Shown here in pieces: positions 31,825 to 44,774 of a DNA stretch of 64,000 bases; the first letter of the stretch is position 1, and each line of letters begins with the position of its first letter. The notes below the pieces were generated by a model. That model did no database searches, had not been told where the DNA came from, and saw only the letters and a program-made list of their open reading frames with translations. This stretch comes from Phalacrocorax aristotelis (taxonomy: Eukaryota; Chordata; Aves; Suliformes; Phalacrocoracidae), in contig NW_027441308.1 of NCBI RefSeq assembly GCF_949628215.1, forward strand, positions 1 through 64,000, read 5' to 3'. The position numbers and the translations under genes are program-made.

Positions 31825-32769
31825 CAGGGAGTCAGACCAAGAGGGCCAGAGAAAGACAAAATACCTACAGGCTACAGGACAGAGCAGGAGGAATAAAAAA
31901 ATAAAAATGGAGCCAGAGCCAGAGCCAGGCAGAGAGAGGCGGAGAAAGAAAAAAGTAGCCACAGGCTACAGGACAGAGAGAGGGAGGGACTGAAAAGACG
32001 GGGAGGCAGGGAGCCACTCAGAGCGAGATGGAGAAAGAAGGTGCGGGAGCGCAAAAAAAAAAAAAAAAATTTTTTGCAGGCAGGTAAGGAAAGAGAGGGG
32101 GCCAGGGAGAGACAGGGAGGGCCCAGGATGCACAAGAGAGGCAACGGGGCCCGCCCAGTGGCCCAGGACGCACCGCGACTCTCGCTCTCAGCGCTGCTGG
32201 CACAATTTAGCCGTTCAGATGCTTCTTTCCCCTCCTCTCCTCCCTGCCTCTTCTGCAGCTCCAGACTCTAGGCCGACCTCCACCTAAAGAGGATACGTGG
32301 GTGTCTTACCGCTCTTACGAGATGAGGCTTCCTAGGCACGTAGCCTAGCTCGCTCGTGCCCTACACGCCCGTACCCAACTCCGGGTTTACGTGTACAGAC
32401 CCTGCGGTGCACGTTGGTGGCCTGTCCCGCTGCGGACTGTGAAGGGGATCCTTCCTCCCTCACCTGCAGGGACAGGCTCTCTCTTGCCTGCAGCAGGAAG
32501 GCAGCTGGCAGCCAGAGCGCCTTCAGTTTCTTCTGCTTTACCTTTCGTTGGCGTCTCCAGCTTCAGCCGAGGCAGCTCCTGTCCACAGCCGGGAAGGGCT
32601 CTGTGTGTCCCTTTTCGCCCCGGCGCCGTGAGGATGGCAAGGCCGGGCAGAGAGAAGCCACGCAAGCCTGAGACGGCCGCAGTCGACGGCGTCCCCGGGG
32701 GAAGGACAGACAACCACGTCCTCAGCACGGTCTCTGGGAGAGGGAAAGAAGGAACAGCGACCGTCATTA

Positions 32770-34102
32770 CCGTCGATCGACCCTGACCAAAGCCTCCCCT
32801 TGCGCAGGGGCTTCCGGACACAGCGCCCCTTCCCCGCGCTACTGCTACGGGCCCCTGCGCCGAGGGGGAATCCAGAGGGCCGGCTCGCTGCCTTCACGAC
32901 AGGGCCTGGGGGCGGCCAAGGGCTACGCAGCACGCTTCAGGGGAGGTGCCGGGGCTGGGGGCAGGCGCACGGGGCAAGGGGGGGCCAGGGGAGGCTGAGC
33001 GGGAGCTCCGGCGAGCCGGGGAGGCGGCCATCATCTGCGCCCTGGGCAGGGGGAAAAGGTCCTCCTCCTTCCCCTCTTCCCTTCTGTCAGCTCCCGGGGA
33101 ACTCACCGCTTCTCGGGGAGCGGCCGCACCTGGAAGCCCCCAGAAATCAACACGAATCCAACCCCAAAAATACACCGCGCCTACCGTACGCGGCACGGCC
33201 GCCCGGCACCCGAGCGCCGGAAGACCGCGCCTCCTGCCACGCCCCGGCGAACCACGTGACAGGGCCGGCAGCCACTGCGCCAGGACTACACCTCCCGGCA
33301 TGCTCTGCGCCACAACGCGGCCGCCCCGCAGCCGCGCGCCGCAAGGACTACACCTCCCGGCATGCTCTGCGCCACAACACGGCCGCCCCGCAGCCGCGCC
33401 CCACAAGGACTACACCTCCCGGCATGCTCTGCGCCACAACACGGCCGCACGGCCAGTCGCCAGGCGCAACACCACAGCTCCCGGCACGCCGCCAGCCCGC
33501 CCTCCCCGCTCTCGGACCCTGCGGGCCACCGTCCCTCCCGCCGATGCACCCGCAAGCCCCACCGAGCCCTCAGCACAGCCTCGCTCTCCCCACCGCCCGC
33601 TCCGACCCGGCGCTGCCCCGCCGCAGCCCTCCTCGGGGCTTGACCCGGGACGCAGCGCTCCACCACCCAGCCCCCGCTCACCTCCTCCCTCGCTACAGTC
33701 GCAGCCCGCTGACGCTCGGCCACAGCTCCACTCCGCTCCGCCCTCGGCTCACACTGGCCCCCCGGAGCCGGGCACCACCCCTTTTCCAGGGAGGAGCCGG
33801 CACCGTCAGCCCCACCGCCCGCACCTGGGGCTCCTCCATCCAGACCCCGCCCACAGCTGAGGCGCAGCAGCAACGGGGGCCCCCCCTCTCACCCCCACAG
33901 TGCACCACCTCCTCCCCTGGGCTCCATCACAGCCCCTTGCCCCACGCAAAGGCAGCGCAAACGCAGCCCTGAGGGCAAAGGAGAGGGCAGGTGTTTGTGC
34001 AGGCGCGCACGTAACAAGTCCCAGGAGCCATTCGTGGATCAGGGTCCCCAACGCTCCCCTCCTGCCCCAAGGCCACCTCGGCCGCCGTTGCCGCAGCCGC
34101 AC
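32770..34102. promoter_or_regulatory. CpG-rich promoter block, unit 7
   Basis: ETS-type site from 33217, E-box from 33253. An 8-bp deletion near 32875 removes TGCGCTTG-type sequence found in all other units at the left edge of this block. Confidence 0.7.
33283..33495 (+). promoter_or_regulatory. ZNF143-type minisatellite, unit 7 (3+1 copies)
   Basis: Conserved copies start at 33285, 33347 and 33409; the diverged copy starts at 33471. The block is free of the indels that affect the upstream part of this unit. Confidence 0.8.
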
Positions 34103-34682
34103 GGAGCTGGTGTTGGCTGGGATAGTGCTCATTTTCTCCACAGTAGCTAGGAAGGGATACGTTTTGGATTTATGCTCAAAACACCGTTAATAATGTAGAG
34201 ATGTTTTGGTTCTTGCTGAGCACTGCTTCCACAGTCAGGGCCTCTTCTGGTTCTCTCAGTGCCCCACCAGCAAGTAGGCTGGGAGAGGACACAGCTGGGA
34301 AAGCTTTCCCAGCTAACTGACCAAAGGGATATTCCATACCATTTGACATCATGCTCAGCACACGCAGCTGGGGGAAGAAGGGGGAGTCCTTGGGGGGGGG
34401 GGGGGGGGGGCTACGGCACTTGTCTCCCTAAGTAACCGTTACACATGACAGAGCCCTGCTTTCCCAGGGGTGGCTCAACACCTGCCCGCCGAAAAGGAGG
34501 AGTGAATTAATTCCTTGCTTTGCTTCCACGCACAGCTTTTGCTTTACCTATTAAACAGTCTTGATCTCAACCCATGATTTTTCTCACTCTTACCCTTCCA
34601 GCTCTCTCCCCCAGCCCACTGAGGGTGGAGCGAGCAAGCAGCTCCCTGGTGCAGAGTTGCCAGCTGGGGCTAAGCCACGGCA
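34103..34682 (+). mobile_element. Solo LTR A, unit 7
   Basis: Poly-G run of 19 at 34392-34410. Followed by CGCTTGTCCTGG as in units 1, 9, 11 and 12. Confidence 0.72.
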
Positions 34683-36438
34683 CGCGCTTGTCCTGGTTTG
34701 GCAGGGAACGGACCGTCCGTCGCCTGGCTCCTGGGGCGACGGGCTGCTGGGCAGAGGGGGAGGCCACCAAAGGTGAGGAGCAAGGCACAGGACAGTAGGA
34801 AGAGAGAAGAGAAGAGCGGCATCCGGCTGGACGGGGGCGGGGGGGACGTGCGTGCATGTAGTGAGAAGGCACGAGGCAGGGAACAGGATGGCCAGAGAAG
34901 GACAGGGAGCCTGACGGAGCTGGAGATAAAAGCAGCAGAGAGAGGGGAAGAGAGGCAGCAGAAAGAGGGAAGAGCAGGACACAGACCAACAAAGAAGGAA
35001 GAGGAGCAGGCTGGAGACGCACAAAGAACCTGGGGCAGGCAGCACGACAGCGAGGGAGGAAAGAAGAATAGGGGCAGGAAGCTGGACCGAGCGCGATGGA
35101 GAAAGACAAGATAAGCGACAAGAACAGGGCAGAAAGGGAAGAATGAAGCCACGGGGACAGGGAGCCGAGACAGCCAACGACGGAGGGAAGGGGCCGGGGA
35201 GGGAACACCACAAAACAAACCACGGGGCTACGTGGTACAGAGCACGAGAAGGCAGAGAATTAAGAATTAGGGACAGGGAGCCAGAAAAACAACAACAAAA
35301 CAACACCCAAAACAAAGGGAGATGGGGAGCAAAAGGAATCGCAATGCGTACAGAAAGAAGAGAGAAACAATTCTAAAAGAGGGTCACGGGGAAGCCAGAG
35401 ACAGCAAGATGGAGAAAGGACAAAAGCTACAGGCTACAGGGCAGAGAGGGAAGAATTAATGGATAGACACAGAGAGCTGGGCAGAAAGAGGTGGAGAAAG
35501 GCTGACGATCACACGGCCAACAGGGAAGAGAGAAGAGAGGGAGGAATTTTAAAAACAGGGGCAAGAAGCCAGAGAGAGGGAGAGGGAGGCAACACTAAAA
35601 TGGGGACAAGCCACAGGGCGGCGAGGAGGGAACCGATGAATAAGAACAGGAGACCAAAGAGAACACAACGTAGAATGGAAAAAAGGAACAGCGGCCCAAC
35701 AGGGAAGGAGGAATTAAAGATCAGGCACCGGGAGGCAGACAGAGGCAAATGAAGAAACAAGTGGGGGAAAAAAAAAAAAACAAAAACCACAACAACAGCA
35801 ATGGGCTACAAAGACAGACAGAGAGGGAAGAAATAAAACATAGCAGCAAGGAGCTGGACAGAGAGAGATGAGGACAAACAAATAGCACGGGTCTACGTGA
35901 CAGAGAACGTGGAATTAGAACACGGAGAGAGGGAGCTGGACAGAGAGAGAGGCCGAGAGAAAAATCTAGACGGGCTACAGCGGGCAGAGGCAGGAATTAA
36001 AACCTAGGGACAGGGAGCTGGACAGAGAGAGACGGAGGTCACAGGGAACAGCGGCGGGTGCAGGAAGAACAGGAATTCATGAATAGGGAAAGGGAGCTGG
36101 ACAGAGAAGAACTCAGAAAGGCAAGAACAGTAGCAGGGTACAGAGCAGAGCAGACGAATTAAAAAGCGCGGCGGGAGCGTTGAGGCAGACAGAGAGAGAT
36201 TAAGAAAAAAGTCACGGGCTACGTGGCAAAGCAGGAGGAATTCAGAAACGGGGATGGCAACCAAGGGAGAGTGAGCTGGTGAAGGATCACGGGCATTCAA
36301 AGTGAGGGACGGGGAGCTGGGAAAAGCGAGGCAGAGAAAAACAGAATCACAGAGAGAATCAAACAAAGCCAAAAAAGAAGAAACTGAACAACAGGAACAG
36401 GTGTAACCAAAGCGATGAAATCAACCAACCAGAGACGG
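34683..36438 (+). repeat. Purine-rich ~80-bp repeats (haplotype A), units 7-8
   Basis: Haplotype A markers, with GCGGCGGGTGCAGG near 36051 as in units 4 and 5. Confidence 0.88.
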
Positions 36439-36929
36439 TGTTCCATTACGGGAACATGGAGCGTACGAATCAGTGTATCTGTCGATCTGCATTTTAGTCA
36501 CTAGGCGATCGTTAACGTCAACAGAACAACAGACAACGTGCTTCTGTCAGAAAAGGATGACAAAACGCGGTTTCGTGGAGCGGACTGAGAAAACTAGCCA
36601 AGGCCGCCAAGATTAAGAGCCAAGAAGGCAAAAGGCAATTCTGGCAGGGGGAGATCGCGACCACCGACTCACGGACCACCACCGAGCCTGCGCAGTAATT
36701 TACATACAGAACGAGCAAGTTTGTACCGATCAGTAGACAGGACAATAATGAATGTGTATGAATACCTAAAATTTTGATCTACAAATTGTACGGGAAAGGT
36801 GTGTGAGGTACGCACGCCAGGAGGAGCGATCCCCCGTGCGTCTGGCGCCGTGAATAAACAACGCCTGCTCTTTAATACTAAATTGGCGTTGAGGAGTTGT
36901 TTCCGATTTTACCGCGTTTTTCGGTAACG
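36439..36929 (+). mobile_element. LTR-like segment B, unit 8
   Basis: Carries TATCTGTCG; AATAAA intact. Confidence 0.55.
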
Positions 36930-37869
36930 CAGGGAGTCAGACCAAGAGGGCCAGAGAAAGACAAAATACCTACAGGCTACAGGACAGAGCAGGAGGAATA
37001 AAAAAATAAAAATGGAGCCAGAGCCAGAGCCAGGCAGAGAGAGGCGGAGAAAGAAAAAGTAGCCACAGGCTACAGGACAGAGAGAGGGAGGACTGAAAAG
37101 ACGGGGAGGCAGGGAGCCACTCAGAGCGAGATGGAGAAAGAAGGTGCGGGGAGCGCAAAAAAAAAAAAAAAATTTTTTGCAGCAGGTAAGGAAAGAGAGG
37201 GGGCCAGGGGAGAGACAGGGAGGGCCCAGGATGCACAAGAGAGGCAACGGGGCCCCAGTGGCCCAGGACGCACCGCGACTCTCGCTCTCAGCGCTGCTGG
37301 CACAATTTAGCCGTTCAGATGCTTCTTTCCCCTCCTCTCCTCCCTGCCTCTTCTGCAGCTCCAGACTCTAGGCCGACCTCCACCTAAAGAGGATACGTGG
37401 GTGTCTTACCGCTCTTACGAGATGAGGCTTCCTAGGCACGTAGCCTAGCTCGCTCGTGCCCTACACGCCCGTACCCAACTCCGGGTTACATGTACAGACC
37501 CTGCGGTGCACGTTGGTGGCCTGTCCCGCTGCGGACTGTGAAGGGGGATCCTTCCTCCCTCACCTGCAGGGACAGGCTCTCTCTTGCCTGCAGCAGGAAG
37601 GCAGCTGGCAGCCAGAGCGCCTTCAGTTTCTTCTGCTTTACCTTTCGTTGGCGTCTCCAGCTTCAGCCGAGGCAGCTCCTGTCCACAGCCGGGAAGGGCT
37701 CTGTGTGTCCCTTTTCGCCCCGGCGCCGTGAGGATGGCAAGGCCGGGCAGAGAGAAGCCACGCAAGCCTGAGACGGCCGCAGTCGACGGCGTCCCCGGGG
37801 GAAGGACAGACAACCACGTCCTCAGCACGGTCTCTGGGAGAGGGAAAGAAGGAACAGCGACCGTCATTA

Positions 37870-39149
37870 CCGTCGATCGACCCTGACCAAAGCCTCCCCT
37901 TGCGCAGGGGCTTCCGGACACAGCGCCCCTTCCCCGCGCTACTGCTACGGGCCCCTGCGCCGAGGGGGAATCCAGTGCGCTTGAGGGCCGGCTCGCTGCC
38001 TTCACGACAGGGCCTGGGGGCGGCCAAGGGCTACGCAGCACGCTTCAGGGGAGGTGCCGGGGCTGGGGGCAGGCGCACGGGGCAAGGGGGGGCCAGGGGA
38101 GGCTGAGCGGGAGCTCCGGCGAGCCGGGGAGGCGGCCATCATCTGCGCCCTGGGCAGGGGGAAAAGGTCCTCCTCCTTCCCCTCTTCCCTTCTGTCAGCT
38201 CCCGGGGAACTCACCGCTTCTCGGGGAGCGGCCGCACCTGGAAGCCCCCAGAAATCAACACGAATCCAACCCCAAAAATACACCGCGCCTACCGTACGCG
38301 GCACGGCCGCCCGGCACCCGAGCGCCGGAAGACCGCGCCTCCCGCCACGCCCCGGCGAACCACGTGACAGGGCCGGCAGCCACTGCGCCAGGACTACACC
38401 TCCCGGCACGCTCTGCGCCACAACACGGCCGCCCGGCAGCCGCGCGCCGCAAGGACTACACCTCCCGGCATGCTCTGCGCCACAACACGGCCGCACGGCC
38501 AGTCGCCAGGCGCAACACCACAGCTCCCGGCACGCCGCCAGCCCGCCCTCCCCGCTCTCGGACCCTGCGGGCCACCGTCCCTCCCGCCGATGCACCCGCA
38601 AGCCCCACCGAGCCCTCAGCACAGCCTCGCTCTCCCCACCGCCCGCTCCGACCCGGCGCTGCCCCGCCGCAGCCCTCCTCGGGGCTTGACCCGGGACGCA
38701 GCGCTCCACCACCCAGCCCCCGCTCACCTCCTCCCTCGCTACAGTCGCAGCCCGCTGACGCTCGGCCACAGCTCCACTCCGCTCCGCCCTCGGCTCACAC
38801 TGGCCCCCCGGAGCCGGGCACCACCCCTTTTCCAGGGAGGAGCCGGCACCGTCAGCCCCACCGCCCGCACCTGGGGCTCCTCCATCCAGACCCCGCCCAC
38901 AGCTGAGGCGCAGCAGCAACGGGGGCCCCCTCCTCTCACCCCCACAGTGCACCACCTCCTCCCCTGGGCTCCATCACAGCCCCTTGCCCCACGCAAAGGC
39001 AGCGCAAACGCAGCCCTGAGGGCAAAGGAGAGGGCAGGTGTTTGTGCAGGCGCGCACGTAACAAGTCCCAGGAGCCATTCGTGGATCAGGGTCCCCAACG
39101 CTCCCCTCCTGCCCCAAGGCCACCTCGGCCGCCGTTGCCGCAGCCGCAC
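37870..39149. promoter_or_regulatory. CpG-rich promoter block, unit 8
   Basis: ETS-type site from 38325, E-box from 38361. CCCGCCACG variant near 38341 as in units 2, 9, 11 and 12. Confidence 0.7.
38391..38541 (+). promoter_or_regulatory. ZNF143-type minisatellite, unit 8 (2+1 copies, one core mutated)
   Basis: Copies start at 38393 and 38455; the diverged copy starts at 38517. The first copy reads GGCACGC instead of GGCATGC (T to C at 38409), the same substitution seen in every diverged terminal copy, so this unit has only one perfect core. Confidence 0.78.
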
Positions 39150-39730
39150 GGAGCTGGTGTTGGCTGGGATAGTGCTCATTTTCTCCACAGTAGCTAGGAA
39201 GGGATACGTTTTGGATTTATGCTCAAAACACCGTTAATAATGTAGAGATGTTTTGGTTCTTGCTGAGCACTGCTTCCACAGTCAGGGCCTCTTCTGGTTC
39301 TCTCAGTGCCCCACCAGCAAGTAGGCTGGGAGAGGGCACAGCTGGGAAAGCTTTCCCAGCTAACTGACCAAAGGGATATTCCATACCATTTGACATCATG
39401 CTCAGCACACGCAGCTGGGGGAAGAAGGGGGAGTCCTTGGGGGGGGGGGGGGGGGGGGCTACGGCACTTGTCTCCCTAAGTAACCGTTACACATGACAGA
39501 GCCCTGCTTTCCCAGGGGTGGCTCAACACCTGCCCGCCGAAAAGGAGGAGTGAATTAATTCCTTGCTTTGCTTCCACGCACAGCTTTTGCTTTACCTATT
39601 AAACAGTCTTGATCTCAACCCATGATTTTTCTCACTCTTACCCTTCCAGCTCTCTCCCCCAGCCCACTGAGGGTGGAGCGAGCAAGCAGCTCCCTGGTGC
39701 AGAGTTGCCAGCTGGGGCTAAGCCACGGCA
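39150..39730 (+). mobile_element. Solo LTR A, unit 8
   Basis: Poly-G run of 20 at 39439-39458. Carries the GAGAGGGCACAGC variant. Confidence 0.72.
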
Positions 39731-41485
39731 CGCGCTTGCCCTGGTTTGGCAGGGAACGGACCGTCCGTCGCCTGGCTCCTGGGGCGACGGGCTGCTGGGC
39801 AGAGGGGGAGGCCACCAAAGGTGAGGAGCAAGGCACAGGACAGTAGGAAGAGAGAAGAGAAGAGCGGCATCCGGCTGGACGGGGCGGGGGGGACGTGCGT
39901 GCATGTAGTGAGAAGGCACGAGGCAGGGAACAGGACGGCCAGAGAAGGACAGGGAGCCTGACGGAGCTGGAGATAAAAGCAGCAGAGAGAGGGGAAGAGA
40001 GGCAGCAGAAAGAGGGAAGAGCAGGACACAGACCAACAAAGAAGGAAGAGGAGCAGGCTGGAGACGCACAAAGAACCTGGGGCAGGCAGCACGACAGCGA
40101 GGGAGGAAAGAAGAATAGGGGCAGGAAGCTGGACCGAGCGCGATGGAGAAAGACAAGATAAGCGACAAGAACAGGGCAGAAAGGGAAGAATGAAGCCACG
40201 GGGACAGGGAGCCGAGACAGCCAACGACGGAGGGAAGGGGCCGGGGAGGGAACACCACAAAACAAACCACGGGGCTACGTGGTACAGAGCACGAGAAGGC
40301 AGAGAATTAAGAATTAGGGACAGGGAGCCAGAAAAACAACAACAAAACAACACCCAAAACAAAGGGAGATGGGGAGCAAAAGGAATCGCAATGCGTACAG
40401 AAAGGAGAGAGAAACAATTCTAAAAGAGGGTCACGGGGAAGCCAGAGACAGCAAGATGGAGAAAGGACAAAAGCTACAGGCTACAGGGCAGAGAGGGAAG
40501 AATTAATGGATAGACACAGAGAGCTGGGCAGAAAGAGGTGGAGAAAGGCTGAAGATCACAAGGCCGACAGGGAAGAGAGAAGAGAGGGAGGAATTTTAAA
40601 AACAGGGGCAAGAAGCCAGAGAGAGGGAGAGGGAGGCAACACTAAAATGGGGACAAGCCACAGGGCGGCGAGGAGGGAACCGATGAATAAGAACAGGAGA
40701 CCAAAGAGAACACAACGTAGAATGGAAAAAAGGAACAGCGGCCCAACAGGGAAGGAGGAATTAAAGATCAGGCACCGGGAGGCAGACAGAGGCAAATGAA
40801 GAAACAAGTGGGGGAAAAAAAAAAAAACAAAAACCACAACAACAGCAATGGGCTACAAAGACAGACAGAGAGGGAAGAAATAAAACATAGCAGCAAGGAG
40901 CTGGACAGAGAGAGATGAGGACAAACAAATAGCACGGGTCTACGTGACAGAGAACGTGGAATTAGAACACGGAGAGAGGGAGCTGGACAGAGAGAGAGGC
41001 CGAGAGAAAAATCTAGACGGGCTACAGCGGGCAGAGGCAGGAATTAAAACCTAGGGACAGGGAGCTGGACAGAGAGAGACGGAGGTCACAGGGAACAGCG
41101 GCAGGTGCAGGAAGAACAGGAATTCATGAATAGGGAAAGGGAGCTGGACAGAGAAGAACTCAGAAAGGCAAGAACAGTAGCAGGGTACAGAGCAGAGCAG
41201 ACGAATTAAAAAGCGCGGCGGGAGCGTTGAGGCAGACAGAGAGAGATTAAGAAAAAAGTCACGGGCTACGTGGCAAAGCAGGAGGAATTCAGAAACGGGG
41301 ATGGCAACCAAGGGAGAGTGAGCTGGTGAAGGATCACGGGCATTCAAAGTGAGGGACGGGGAGCTGGGAAAAGCGAGGCAGAGAAAAACAGAATCACAGA
41401 GAGAATCAAACAAAGCCAAAAAAGAAGAAACTGAACAACAGGAACAGGTGTAACCAAAGCGATGAAATCAACCAACCAGAGACGG
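39731..41485 (+). repeat. Purine-rich ~80-bp repeats (haplotype B), units 8-9
   Basis: Haplotype B markers throughout. Confidence 0.88.
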
Positions 41486-41976
41486 TGTTCCATTACGGGA
41501 ACATGGAGCGTACGAATCAGTGTATCCGTCGATCTGCATTTTAGTCACTAGGCGATCGTTAACGTCAACAGAACAACAGACAACGTGCTTCTGTCAGAAA
41601 AGGATGACAAAACGCGGTTTCGTGGAGCGGACTGAGAAAACTAGCCAAGGCCGCCAAGATTAAGAGCCAAGAAGGCAAAAGGCAATTCTGGCAGGGGGAG
41701 ATCGCGACCACCGACTCACGGACCACCACCGAGCCTGCGCAGTAATTTACATACAGAACGAGCAAGTTTGTACCGATCAGTAGACAGGACAATAATGAAT
41801 GTGTATGAATACCTAAAATTTTGATCTACAAATTGTACGGGAAAGGTGTGTGAGGTACGCACGCCAGGAGGAGCGATCCCCCGTGCGTCTGGCGCCGTGA
41901 ATAAACAACGCCTGCTCTTTAATACTAAATTGGCGTTGAGGAGTTGTTTCCGATTTTACCGCGTTTTTCGGTAACG
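41486..41976 (+). mobile_element. LTR-like segment B, unit 9
   Basis: Carries TATCCGTCG; AATAAA intact. Confidence 0.55.
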
Positions 41977-42917
41977 CAGGGAGTCAGACCAAGAGGGCCA
42001 GAGAAAGACAAAATACCTACAGGCTACAGGACAGAGCAGGAGGAATAAAAAAATAAAAATGGAGCCAGAGCCAGAGCCAGGCAGAGAGAGGCGGAGAAAG
42101 AAAAAGTAGCCACAGGCTACAGGACAGAGAGAGGGAGGACTGAAAAGACGGGGAGGCAGGGAGCCACTCAGAGCGAGATGGAGAAAGAAGGTGCGGGGAG
42201 CGCAAAAAAAAAAAAAAAAATTTTTTGCAGCAGGTAAGGAAAGAGAGGGGGCCAGGGGAGAGACAGGGAGGGCCCAGGATGCACAAGAGAGGCAACGGGG
42301 CCCCAGTGGCCCAGGACGCACCGCGACTCTCGCTCTCAGCGCTGCTGGCACAATTTAGCCGTTCAGATGCTTCTTTCCCCTCCTCTCCTCCCTGCCTCTT
42401 CTGCAGCTCCAGACTCTAGGCCGACCTCCACCTAAAGAGGATACGTGGGTGTCTTACCGCTCTTACGAGATGAGGCTTCCTAGGCACGTAGCCTAGCTCG
42501 CTCGTGCCCTACACGCCCGTACCCAACTCCGGGTTACGTGTACAGACCCTGCGGTGCACGTTGGTGGCCTGTCCCGCTGCGGACTGTGAAGGGGGATCCT
42601 TCCTCCCTCACCTGCAGGGACAGGCTCTCTCTTGCCTGCAGCAGGAAGGCAGCTGGCAGCCAGAGCGCCTTCAGTTTCTTCTGCTTTACCTTTCGTTGGC
42701 GTCTCCAGCTTCAGCCGAGGCAGCTCCTGTCCACAGCCGGGAAGGGCTCTGTGTGTCCCTTTTCGCCCCGGCGCCGTGAGGATGGCAAGGCCGGGCAGAG
42801 AGAAGCCACGCAAGCCTGAGACGGCCGCAGTCGACGGCGTCCCCGGGGGAAGGACAGACAACCACGTCCTCAGCACGGTCTCTGGGAGAGGGAAAGAAGG
42901 AACAGCGACCGTCATTA

Positions 42918-44196
42918 CCGTCGATCGACCCTGACCAAAGCCTCCCCTTGCGCAGGGGCTTCCGGACACAGCGCCCCTTCCCCGCGCTACTGCTACGGGC
43001 CCCTGCGCCGAGGGGGAATCCAGTGCGCTTGAGGGCCGGCTCGCTGCCTTCACGACAGGGCCTGGGGGCGGCCAAGGGCTACGCAGCACGCTTCAGGGGA
43101 GGTGCCGGGGCTGGGGGCAGGCGCACGGGGCAAGGGGGGGCCAGGGGAGGCTGAGCGGGAGCTCCGGCGAGCCGGGGAGGCGGCCATCATCTGCGCCCTG
43201 GGCAGGGGGAAAAGGTCCTCCTCCTTCCCCTCTTCCCTTCTGTCAGCTCCCGGGGAACTCACCGCTTCTCGGGGAGCGGCCGCACCTGGAAGCCCCCAGA
43301 AATCAACACGAATCCAACCCCAAAAATACACCGCGCCTACCGTACGCGGCACGGCCGCCCGGCACCCGAGCGCCGGAAGACCGCGCCTCCCGCCACGCCC
43401 CGGCGAACCACGTGACAGGGCCGGCAGCCACTGCGCCAGGACTACACCTCCCGGCATGCTCTGCGCCACAACACGGCCGCCCCGCAGCCGCGCCCCACAA
43501 GGACTACACCTCCCGGCATGCTCTGCGCCACAACACGGCCGCACGGCCAGTCGCCAGGCGCAACACCACAGCTCCCGGCACGCCGCCAGCCCGCCCTCCC
43601 CGCTCTCGGACCCTGCGGGCCACCGTCCCTCCCGCCGATGCACCCGCAAGCCCCACCGAGCCCTCAGCACAGCCTCGCTCTCCCCACCGCCCGCTCCGAC
43701 CCGGCGCTGCCCCGCCGCAGCCCTCCTCGGGGCTTGACCCGGGACGCAGCGCTCCACCACCCAGCCCCCGCTCACCTCCTCCCTCGCTACAGTCGCAGCC
43801 CGCTGACGCTCGGCCACAGCTCCACTCCGCTCCGCCCTCGGCTCACACTGGCCCCCCGGAGCCGGGCACCACCCCTTTTCCAGGGAGGAGCCGGCACCGT
43901 CAGCCCCACCGCCCGCACCTGGGGCTCCTCCATCCAGACCCCGCCCACAGCTGAGGCGCAGCAGCAACGGGGGCCCCCCCTCTCACCCCCACAGTGCACC
44001 ACCTCCTCCCCTGGGCTCCATCACAGCCCCTTGCCCCACGCAAAGGCAGCGCAAACGCAGCCCTGAGGGCAAAGGAGAGGGCAGGTGTTTGTGCAGGCGC
44101 GCACGTAACAAGTCCCAGGAGCCATTCGTGGATCAGGGTCCCCAACGCTCCCCTCCTGCCCCAAGGCCACCTCGGCCGCCGTTGCCGCAGCCGCAC
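42918..44196. promoter_or_regulatory. CpG-rich promoter block, unit 9
   Basis: ETS-type site from 43373, E-box from 43409. It combines CCCGCCACG on the left with the GGGGGCCCCCCCTC variant on the right (near 43970), so it is mosaic between the unit 8 and unit 10 types. Confidence 0.7.
43439..43589 (+). promoter_or_regulatory. ZNF143-type minisatellite, unit 9 (2+1 copies)
   Basis: Conserved copies start at 43441 and 43503; the diverged copy starts at 43565. The linker is the CGCCCCACAAGG type otherwise found late in three- and four-copy arrays, which suggests loss of an internal copy. Confidence 0.8.
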
Positions 44197-44774
44197 GGAG
44201 CTGGTGTTGGCTGGGATAGTGCTCATTTTCTCCACAGTAGCTAGGAAGGGATACGTTTTGGATTTATGCTCAAAACACCGTTAATAATGTAGAGATGTTT
44301 TGGTTCTTGCTGAGCACTGCTTCCACAGTCAGGGCCTCTTCTGGTTCTCTCAGTGCCCCACCAGCAAGTAGGCTGGGAGAGGACACAGCTGGGAAAGCTT
44401 TCCCAGCTAACTGACCAAAGGGATATTCCATACCATTTGACATCATGCTCAGCACACGCAGCTGGGGGAAGAAGGGGGAGTCCTTGGGGGGGGGGGGGGG
44501 GGCTACGGCACTTGTCTCCCTAAGTAACCGTTACACATGACAGAGCCCTGCTTTCCCAGGGGTGGCTCAACACCTGCCCGCCGAAAAGGAGGAGTGAATT
44601 AATTCCTTGCTTTGCTTCCACGCACAGCTTTTGCTTTACCTATTAAACAGTCTTGATCTCAACCCATGATTTTTCTCACTCTTACCCTTCCAGCTCTCTC
44701 CCCCAGCCCACTGAGGGTGGAGCGAGCAAGCAGCTCCCTGGTGCAGAGTTGCCAGCTGGGGCTAAGCCACGGCA
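44197..44774 (+). mobile_element. Solo LTR A, unit 9
   Basis: Poly-G run of 17 at 44486-44502. Confidence 0.72.

Larger units (their letters stand above)
30724..35825 (+). repeat. Macrosatellite unit 7 (5102 bp, 3 ZNF143-type copies, indel cluster)
   Basis: Between about 31260 and 32880 this unit has more than a dozen one-base insertions or deletions and an 8-bp deletion near 32875 that no other unit shares, with almost no substitutions. The rest of the unit matches its neighbours. The poly-G run is 19 long and the spacer is haplotype A. Confidence 0.97.
35826..40872 (+). repeat. Macrosatellite unit 8 (5047 bp, 2 ZNF143-type copies)
   Basis: Short-class unit. The first minisatellite copy has a private T-to-C change at 38409 inside the ZNF143-type core. 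Other private or rare changes include TTACATGTAC near 37487 and CATCC for CATCT near 36030. The poly-G run is 20 long and the spacer is haplotype B. Confidence 0.97.
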
